Source of the DNA: an uncultured Prevotellaceae bacterium
GTDB lineage: Bacteria; Bacteroidota; Bacteroidia; Bacteroidales; Bacteroidaceae
DNA length: 64,000 nucleotides
Direction of reading: 5' to 3'
NCBI GenBank assembly: GCA_902776665.1
Contig: CACYQZ010000004.1
Span: 82,370 to 146,369 of the forward strand
The translations under genes were made by a program, and so were the position numbers. The notes beneath the pieces were generated by a model, which ran no database searches, was not told the origin of the DNA, and was given only the letters and a program-made list of their open reading frames with translations. Positions within the stretch are counted from its first letter, which is position 1. The number at the start of each line of letters is the position of its first letter. Positions 58,414-64,000 of this stretch are shown here, piece by piece.

Positions 58414-61400
58414 TCAATAGACGATTTTCCGACCGCCTTGGATGTAGATGCCGCGCTTTTGCGGGGTGACGACGCGGCGACCTTGCAGGTCGTAGATCGG
58501 CTGACGCGAACGGTCGATGTGGTCGTAATGGACGATGCCGATGGCCGTCGGAAGAACCGTCGAAGCGTCGTTTTCCTCGACAATTTCGTAGATGGTCGGA
58601 GCGGTGCCATTCCACGTCAGGCGCAGGGCTCGAACTGTGGAATAGGTCGAGAGGTCGAAGCGTTGCGCACTCTGCGAGAGGCTGCCCAACTGCGTCCACG
58701 ACTCGCCATCTTCCGTCACTTCCACGTTCACGCCGCTCGGCACCTGCGTACCGCTGAAAATCGTCACGGCAAGCGTCGGATTCTGCCTGATGAAGCGATA
58801 GACAACGCTCTTCGTGTCGGGTGTCGCGTTGGTGTAAGGCAGGGCATCGACAAGGTTTTTGATTTCATTGCCATTGCTATCGTGGCAGCGCGGCTGGGTC
58901 AGGCTGTGGCGGTTCACTTCCATTTCGAAGAGTCGCAGCCATTTGTCGGTCTTGGCACTGACGACGCGCAGACGCACAAACTTGGCTGTGGCTTCGCCGC
59001 CGTTGAAATCGACATATTTCATTTCACTGCCACCCTGCACGGCGTAACTTCCGTTGAGCGTGAAGTTCGACGTCGAAGTTCCTTTGACCTTCAAAGACGT
59101 CCATTTCTTGCCATCTTCAGAAATTTCTACTACCGCCGTGTTCATATAGTCATTGTTTTTCGTGCCGATGCACACGCGCACATCGCGAACGACGGTCGGC
59201 TCGGCCAAATTCAGCGTGTAAGTATCGCCATTGGCCTGATTTTTCTTCACCGCCCACCACGTCGAGTAATTGCCGTCGGTGAGGTGCGAGAGCGGTTGGT
59301 CTTCGGCATTGTCGCCTTCGGGCACGCTCACGCTGCTAATCGTCGGAACTGTTTCGGGAATCAACGAGAAGACGGGCATCGAGAATTTCGCGGTCTGCGT
59401 TTCGCCACTAACGTTCTCGAAAATCACATATTTCACGAAATCCGAGGGTTCTTCACCATTTTCCAACGTCTTCCACGTGCGGAAATCGGCACTGTAGCGC
59501 ACGGTGAACTGCTGCTGGAGCGCCTCGTCGAGTTTCCACTGCTTCACGAGCATGGGTTGCGGCAAACTGAGACCCACGAAATGGCCCGTCGGCACATCCA
59601 CCGTTCCGCCGAGATAGTAGTATTTGCTGGCGGTGCTGTAAGTGGCGCGGAAAGTCGTTCCGGGGTCGGTCGGCAGGTTGTGGATGGCTTTATGCTTCTC
59701 TTCCCCTGCGCCGAAAGCGTCTTTCAGGATGTTTTCACGCATCCATTTCACAAAAGGATAGAAATTCTTTTGCGAGGTCTGCGCCTGTCGCCACGACACA
59801 CTTCCGCCCATTCCTTCGAGCGCGTAGGCGGTGTAAATCGTGTTCACATCGATGTCGGTGATTTCCTCGAGTGCCGCCACGTAGCCCGTCCATCGCTCTT
59901 CGAGTTCGGCCTGGCTCTGCGCCGCGTCCATCATATCGAGCGTAATGCCCACCATCGCCTGCAACTTCAACAGCCACGGCGAAATGTCGGCGTAGAGCAG
60001 GCGGTCGCATTCGCGCTCGCTATCCTTGTAGGCCACGAATTTCGCACAAACCGCCTTGAGTCGTTCCATTCGTTCGCGCAGTTGCTTGGAATAGGTGTTG
60101 GAAGGGTTTGTAATGCGCGTTTTTACGTTGTTCAGAAGTGTTCCGAAGGCCGTCGGGTCGTTCCAGCGCAGATAGTCGCAGAGGAAAGAGAAATCGTCGG
60201 CATCGTCGTTGCCCACGATGGCTTTCACGGCAGCCTTGTAACTGGTCGAATTGTTGAAGCCGGCATTGTTCCACGAGTAGTCGGCCACGCTGAAAAGCGC
60301 CACTTTCGACATTTCGCCTTCCTGCATCGGATTGCTGACGATGCCGATGCCGCCCGTCAGTTCCGAGGGAACGGTTCCGTTGCTATTGACCGAGGGCATT
60401 TCAAAGAAATTGGCATACATGTCCTTCGTGTAAATCTGGCCGTCGCTGTTGTCGTTGCAGGGATAGTTCCACCACCACGCCACATCGCGCTTGAGATACT
60501 GCCGTACTTCGTTGAGGTCGCCGCTGTTGGGAATGCTCCAAACACCCCAGCCGGTCGTGTAAATCGTTACGTTTTTCGGAGTCGTCGCCAAAGCCTTATA
60601 AAAGCCGGCGCGGGCATCGGCGCCCACCCAGCCCAAGGCGTAGATTTGTGGCACGAAATGCACGGGGCGAACCGTGTCGGCAGGGGCAGTGCCCGCCTTG
60701 TTGTATTTTTTCTCAAGACCGCGCTGCACAGCCGTCAGGTTGTCGGCATTGAGTTGGTATTCGCTGCTATTGGGCAGGGCCACGTCATCGACAAAAATGG
60801 CGAATTGGCGCACACCGAGTCGATACATCTTGTCGAATTTACCCAAAATGTCGTTCACCACCGTGCCACTCCAAATGAAATTATTTCCCGGGTGAATCGC
60901 CCAGATGAAATTCACCTTTGTCGCTGCCGATTGCGCCGTGATTTCGCGCAACATCGACTGCGTCAGCCAACCGTTTTTCTCTTGTTCGGCGGTGATGCTC
61001 GTCGGATACGATTCGGTCCACTTGGTTGAGTGGTAAGGGTCGCTCTTCGCACCATAAAGATAGGTGTTCATCTTGTAGCGCATCATAAACCTCATCAGGT
61101 CTTTCTTCACGCTGATGCTGTAGGGATAGCCGTAGTAGCCCTCGACCAGGCCGCGACTTTGCAGGTCGGCATAGTCGCCGATGGTGACGGTCGGCATCGC
61201 GTCGGTGGCGCGCTGGTCCATCATCTGTTCCAACGAGGCCAAGCCGAAAAACACGGCGTCGGTATGCTCGCCGAGGACAATCAGACGCGCAAAATCGCCC
61301 GATTTCCACAGGTGCAGCAGATGGCGGTCATATTTGCTCTTTTTCGTCAGTGCACTGCGGTCGAGACCGAGGCTTTCGACTTGTTGGTCCACGATTTCGC

Positions 61401-61674
61401 CGCTGCCGTCCACGCCGAGCAGAATATTCGCCTGACTTTCTTGCATTTCCGTCGAAAACGAGGCCGAAAGACCGTGTTCCGAGAGGATTTCCGACAGTCG
61501 ATTCTTCGTCGGCTCGTCGATTCCGCTCTCACAAACCACGTTCACACTCGTCGTGAACGCCGCTGTTTCGCCGCCCATTTTCACGCTCTGCGGCACGGGA
61601 TAAATCGAATAGTTCTGCGCATTGACCGCAAGGGCAAGGCAGAGTAATACAAAAGTAATAATTTTCTTCATCAT
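58414..61674 (-). CDS. GH84 beta-N-acetylglucosaminidase (O-GlcNAcase-like) with C-terminal sorting domain
   Basis: 1086 residues. Signal peptide 1-19 (KKIITFVLLCLALAVNA). An N-terminal GH20b-like domain (20-150) precedes the GH84 barrel: GLVEGYYGYPYS (175-186) and the catalytic Asp pair in FVDDV (296-297). The helical domain and one or two F5/8-type carbohydrate-binding domains follow (about 740-960, with GTKNNDYMNTAVVEISEDG). The last 40 residues (QPIYDLQGRRVVTPQKRGIYI) look like a type A sorting domain for the type IX secretion system. Probably cleaves terminal GlcNAc of host mucin or O-GlcNAc proteins. Confidence 0.92.
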   Translation of the reverse strand: MMKKIITFVLLCLALAVNAQNYSIYPVPQSVKMGGETAAFTTSVNVVCESGIDEPTKNRLSEILSEHGLSASFSTEMQESQANILLGVDGSGEIVDQQVESLGLDRSALTKKSKYDRHLLHLWKSGDFARLIVLGEHTDAVFFGLASLEQMMDQRATDAMPTVTIGDYADLQSRGLVEGYYGYPYSISVKKDLMRFMMRYKMNTYLYGAKSDPYHSTKWTESYPTSITAEQEKNGWLTQSMLREITAQSAATKVNFIWAIHPGNNFIWSGTVVNDILGKFDKMYRLGVRQFAIFVDDVALPNSSEYQLNADNLTAVQRGLEKKYNKAGTAPADTVRPVHFVPQIYALGWVGADARAGFYKALATTPKNVTIYTTGWGVWSIPNSGDLNEVRQYLKRDVAWWWNYPCNDNSDGQIYTKDMYANFFEMPSVNSNGTVPSELTGGIGIVSNPMQEGEMSKVALFSVADYSWNNAGFNNSTSYKAAVKAIVGNDDADDFSFLCDYLRWNDPTAFGTLLNNVKTRITNPSNTYSKQLRERMERLKAVCAKFVAYKDSERECDRLLYADISPWLLKLQAMVGITLDMMDAAQSQAELEERWTGYVAALEEITDIDVNTIYTAYALEGMGGSVSWRQAQTSQKNFYPFVKWMRENILKDAFGAGEEKHKAIHNLPTDPGTTFRATYSTASKYYYLGGTVDVPTGHFVGLSLPQPMLVKQWKLDEALQQQFTVRYSADFRTWKTLENGEEPSDFVKYVIFENVSGETQTAKFSMPVFSLIPETVPTISSVSVPEGDNAEDQPLSHLTDGNYSTWWAVKKNQANGDTYTLNLAEPTVVRDVRVCIGTKNNDYMNTAVVEISEDGKKWTSLKVKGTSTSNFTLNGSYAVQGGSEMKYVDFNGGEATAKFVRLRVVSAKTDKWLRLFEMEVNRHSLTQPRCHDSNGNEIKNLVDALPYTNATPDTKSVVYRFIRQNPTLAVTIFSGTQVPSGVNVEVTEDGESWTQLGSLSQSAQRFDLSTYSTVRALRLTWNGTAPTIYEIVEENDASTVLPTAIGIVHYDHIDRSRQPIYDLQGRRVVTPQKRGIYIQGGRKIVY

Positions 61675-61704
61675 AAAAAGTTGTTATCATTAGGAATTTG
61701 GGTG

Positions 61705-61712
61705 CAAAATTA
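61705..61712 (-). promoter_or_regulatory. Promoter -7 box of the GH84 gene
   Basis: Minus-strand TAATTTTG fits TAnnTTTG, about 31 bases before the ATG. No clear -33 TTTG. Confidence 0.5.
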
Positions 61713-61763
61713 CTGCTTTTTTCCCAATTAGCCGTAAGTTTAAGGGATTTTTAAAAGAAAACG

Positions 61764-61797
61764 ACAAAAAAAGGCAGCACCGCGAAGGATGCTGCCC
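61764..61797 (-). terminator. Terminator of the LRR protein gene
   Basis: Read leftward, GGCAGCA pairs with TGCTGCC (7 pairs, loop TCCTTCGCGG) and is followed by a run of seven T. Confidence 0.85.
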
Positions 61798-61878
61798 AAA
61801 TTATTTGACAAAAAACGTTACAGATTTACAGCCGAACTTTACGGTTTTCTTATGGTTTCGTGATAGATGCAAATATTT

Positions 61879-63918
61879 TTACTTCACCACGACTTTCACA
61901 CTCTTCTCGCCAATTTTCACGATAGCAACGCTGCCAGATGGCAATTTCGTATCAACAATAGCCTGACCGCTATGGCTAACCGCTGAGCCAGCCTTTACGC
62001 CATTCGTTCCAAAGACCGAAATCGCTGTGCCGTCGCCTGCGCCAGAAACGGAAATCCGACCGTTTTCAGATTGAATCAAGACAGGAGTTGCTCCGATTTT
62101 CTTTGCACCGCTAGTGCCGTCGGAAATGCCTTCGGTCGATGGCTCAACATCAATCCAACAGAGTGTTGCTGTTGCGACATCGGAATTTTCATAGCCCGAC
62201 TTCGTAGCATAAACGCTAATGTTGTAAGTTACGCTCAGTTGCACTTCGTTGCTGCTATACTGCCTAATGTCCGAATCTGTAATGTTCGACTGGAAAATCA
62301 CTCCCTCGGTATCACTCTCAAACGACAATTTTCCATTGGAATAATAGATTTTCGGTTTTGCACATTTTTTATTATCAGGAATAACGGGATTACTGTCATC
62401 ATCATTGATAAAGAAAAACTCCTTCCACTGCACCGCCTGCTGATAGGCAGAAGCATAGCCTTTCGGCACCGACAGCGTACAGTTCCATTTGTTGATGTCG
62501 TCCAACGCCTGCGAACCGCAACAGGGCGGCGTGGTGGCGTGGCTGATGAGTTTTGTCATCGCTGTGCAGTCGGAAAAAGCCTCCTTGCCGATGGTTTTCA
62601 CGCTCGAACCAAAGGAGAAGAAGTCTATGCTGCTACAACCCGAAAACGCCCAGTCGCCGATGGTTGTCACGCCGTCGCCAATGCGCACGTTCTTCAGATT
62701 CGTGCAACCGTAGAATTCATTGGGCGAAATCTCCGTTTCTTTGTCGGTGATATGTACCGAGCGCAGCGAGGTGTTACGATAGAACGGCGAATAGCCGTAT
62801 TTGCTCTCAGTGGAATACGAAATATTCCTGCCGATATACACCGAGTCGAGTGGACACGAAGAGAACAGCGGTTTGTTGCCTCCAGAAAAATAATTGTAGC
62901 CCAACTTCAATTCCGCCTCTTGCCCATCATCCATGATTACTGTTTTCAAACTGCTGCATTTTTCAAATACATTTTTATCGATAGCCGTCACACTCTGCGA
63001 AATCTGGATTTTCGGCAACGCAGAGCAACCGCTAAAAGCAGACTGATTGATGATTTTCACATTGCGGCCAATCTGCATGTCCGTTAACGACGAGCAACCC
63101 GAAAACGCATATTGGTTAATGGTCTCCACGCCCATTCCCATTTTCACCGAAACCATTTTCGAGCAGTTTTGGAAAGCATACGCGCCCAAATTGGTAACTG
63201 AATTGGGAATCACTATGTTTTCCAACGACGAACAGCCGGAGAATGCCGAACTGCCGATTCCCGTCACGGCTTCGCCCAGCGTGGCGGTAGTCATTGCTGT
63301 GCAACCATAGAAAGCAGAAGTTCCGATATTGCCATTATTAACAGTCGTCACTTGACTAATATTTTTGCATCCATAAAAGGCGTAATCTTCAACATCTCCG
63401 TTCAGACTGAGATTAACATTTTTAAGATTTTGATTTTGGTAAAATGCATATTTATGTACTCGTTGCACCGCCATTTCAATGCCCTTATACGAAACGGTCT
63501 TGCCAATGTTGACATTTTCAACATTGCTGTCATAGGTGCAATCGATGGCATCGCATGTTCTTTCCGCTGGACTCACAGGCACATATTTAACACCGTTCAC
63601 CTCGAAAATCGAACTCAAAAATGGATAAACTGTCTTGTTGCTCAGCGATGTGTATAAATCATTCGCCACATAGTTCACCGTTCCCGCCGCATAGCTATAT
63701 CCCTCTGGTGGTGTGTTGGTCAGCCAAATAACTTTAGCGGGTCGATGATCTGATGAAGAAGAAGCAAAAACAGACGAGCCAATACTCAACACCCCTGTTC
63801 CAATCTTTACACTTTCCAAATTGGAGCAGCCAGAGAACGCATAATTGCCGATGCTCGTCACGGAGTTTCCGATCGTCACGCTCGTCAGGCCAGAACATTT
63901 TTCGAATATATTAAGCAT
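61879..63918 (-). CDS. BspA-like leucine-rich repeat protein with sorting domain, 5'-truncated
   Basis: 679 residues, made of many TpLRR/LRR_5 repeats of the FSGCSSLTSVTIGNSVTSIG type in two blocks (start to about 50, and about 150-480), then linking segments and a C-terminal sorting domain (GDGTAISVFGTNGVKAGSAV; LPSGSVAIVKIGEKSVKVVV). Such proteins are exported by the type IX system and bind host surfaces. The start ATG falls inside a repeat, with no signal peptide, and every frame upstream is closed by stops within 80 bases. This looks like an N-terminally truncated gene, possibly non-functional. A promoter box and a short ORF upstream (MYKLLIINA, 63940-63914) may be remnants of the lost start. 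Confidence 0.82.
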   Translation of the reverse strand: MLNIFEKCSGLTSVTIGNSVTSIGNYAFSGCSNLESVKIGTGVLSIGSSVFASSSSDHRPAKVIWLTNTPPEGYSYAAGTVNYVANDLYTSLSNKTVYPFLSSIFEVNGVKYVPVSPAERTCDAIDCTYDSNVENVNIGKTVSYKGIEMAVQRVHKYAFYQNQNLKNVNLSLNGDVEDYAFYGCKNISQVTTVNNGNIGTSAFYGCTAMTTATLGEAVTGIGSSAFSGCSSLENIVIPNSVTNLGAYAFQNCSKMVSVKMGMGVETINQYAFSGCSSLTDMQIGRNVKIINQSAFSGCSALPKIQISQSVTAIDKNVFEKCSSLKTVIMDDGQEAELKLGYNYFSGGNKPLFSSCPLDSVYIGRNISYSTESKYGYSPFYRNTSLRSVHITDKETEISPNEFYGCTNLKNVRIGDGVTTIGDWAFSGCSSIDFFSFGSSVKTIGKEAFSDCTAMTKLISHATTPPCCGSQALDDINKWNCTLSVPKGYASAYQQAVQWKEFFFINDDDSNPVIPDNKKCAKPKIYYSNGKLSFESDTEGVIFQSNITDSDIRQYSSNEVQLSVTYNISVYATKSGYENSDVATATLCWIDVEPSTEGISDGTSGAKKIGATPVLIQSENGRISVSGAGDGTAISVFGTNGVKAGSAVSHSGQAIVDTKLPSGSVAIVKIGEKSVKVVVK

Positions 63919-63991
63919 TGATAATCAGCAACTTATACATTAAACGGTAGAGAAGTGGATTGAGGGTTGGACAATGTCAGAAATAAGGAGG

Positions 63992-63999
63992 CAAAATTA
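63992..63999 (-). promoter_or_regulatory. Promoter -7 box upstream of the truncated LRR gene
   Basis: Minus-strand TAATTTTG fits TAnnTTTG. The -33 box would lie beyond the window end. Confidence 0.4.
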
Positions 64000-64000
64000 A

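Noticed and set aside
58396-61029. A long rightward open frame opposite the GH84 gene
   Set aside because: Antisense to a well-supported glycoside hydrolase with catalytic motifs; no start context or domain.

Overview
The window is chromosomal DNA from a Bacteroidales bacterium, most like Prevotellaceae (Prevotella or Alloprevotella relatives). Evidence: Bacteroidetes promoters (TTTG, about 20 bases, TAnnTTTG) recur upstream of genes; protein families typical of the phylum are present (START-like/LptG/RibBA block, sigma-54 regulator/LptE/TPR/SecG block, GH84 hexosaminidase, BspA-like LRR protein with a C-terminal sorting domain, DpnA-like methylase). There are no rRNA genes, CRISPR arrays, transposases or phage genes. 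Genus is an inference.

Layout. 0-3 kb: leftward purH(N)-mreB-mreC-mreD cell-shape operon and tRNA-Met. 3-7 kb: rightward START-like, LptG, RibBA. 7-10 kb: leftward AICAR formyltransferase and a carboxyltransferase. 10-19 kb: mixed housekeeping genes (queuosine, MnmA, M15 peptidase, HAD, Pgi, porin-like protein, aquaporin, PHP phosphatase) and tRNA-His. 19-22 kb: leftward sigma-54 activator, LptE, TPR, SecG. 22-26 kb: a visibly AT-richer three-gene restriction-modification island. 26-37 kb: CutC, WaaA, GltX, 7TM-HD protein, PriA, flippase-like protein, PdxA, RlmN. 37-43 kb: rightward GT2, DUF4922/SpoIID fusion, AmpG-like MFS and an AT-rich secreted protein. 43-50 kb: leftward amino-sugar cluster (NagB, NagB-like/PIG-L fusion, GDSL/sialate esterase fusion, creatininase). 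50-58 kb: HflX, M16 protease, ABC transporter, lipoprotein. 58-64 kb: GH84 and a 5'-truncated LRR protein.

Envelope assembly (MreBCD, LptE, LptG, WaaA, SecG) and amino-sugar or peptidoglycan scavenging (GH84, NagB, PIG-L, sialate esterase, SpoIID/AmpG) dominate the gene content.

The most unusual signal is not a gene. Short tandem arrays with 7-base units lie between genes and also sit in frame inside or at the ends of conserved housekeeping genes (pgi, cutC, waaA, hflX, lptE, the SpoIID fusion, mreC). A G-rich element does the same in purH and rlmN. Because 7 is not a multiple of 3, a stop-free unit yields one heptapeptide in every frame of that strand. Other notable points are a purH reduced to its cyclohydrolase domain, a carboxyltransferase whose biotinyl domain lacks its lysine, and a NagB-like domain lacking its catalytic residues fused to an apparently intact deacetylase.
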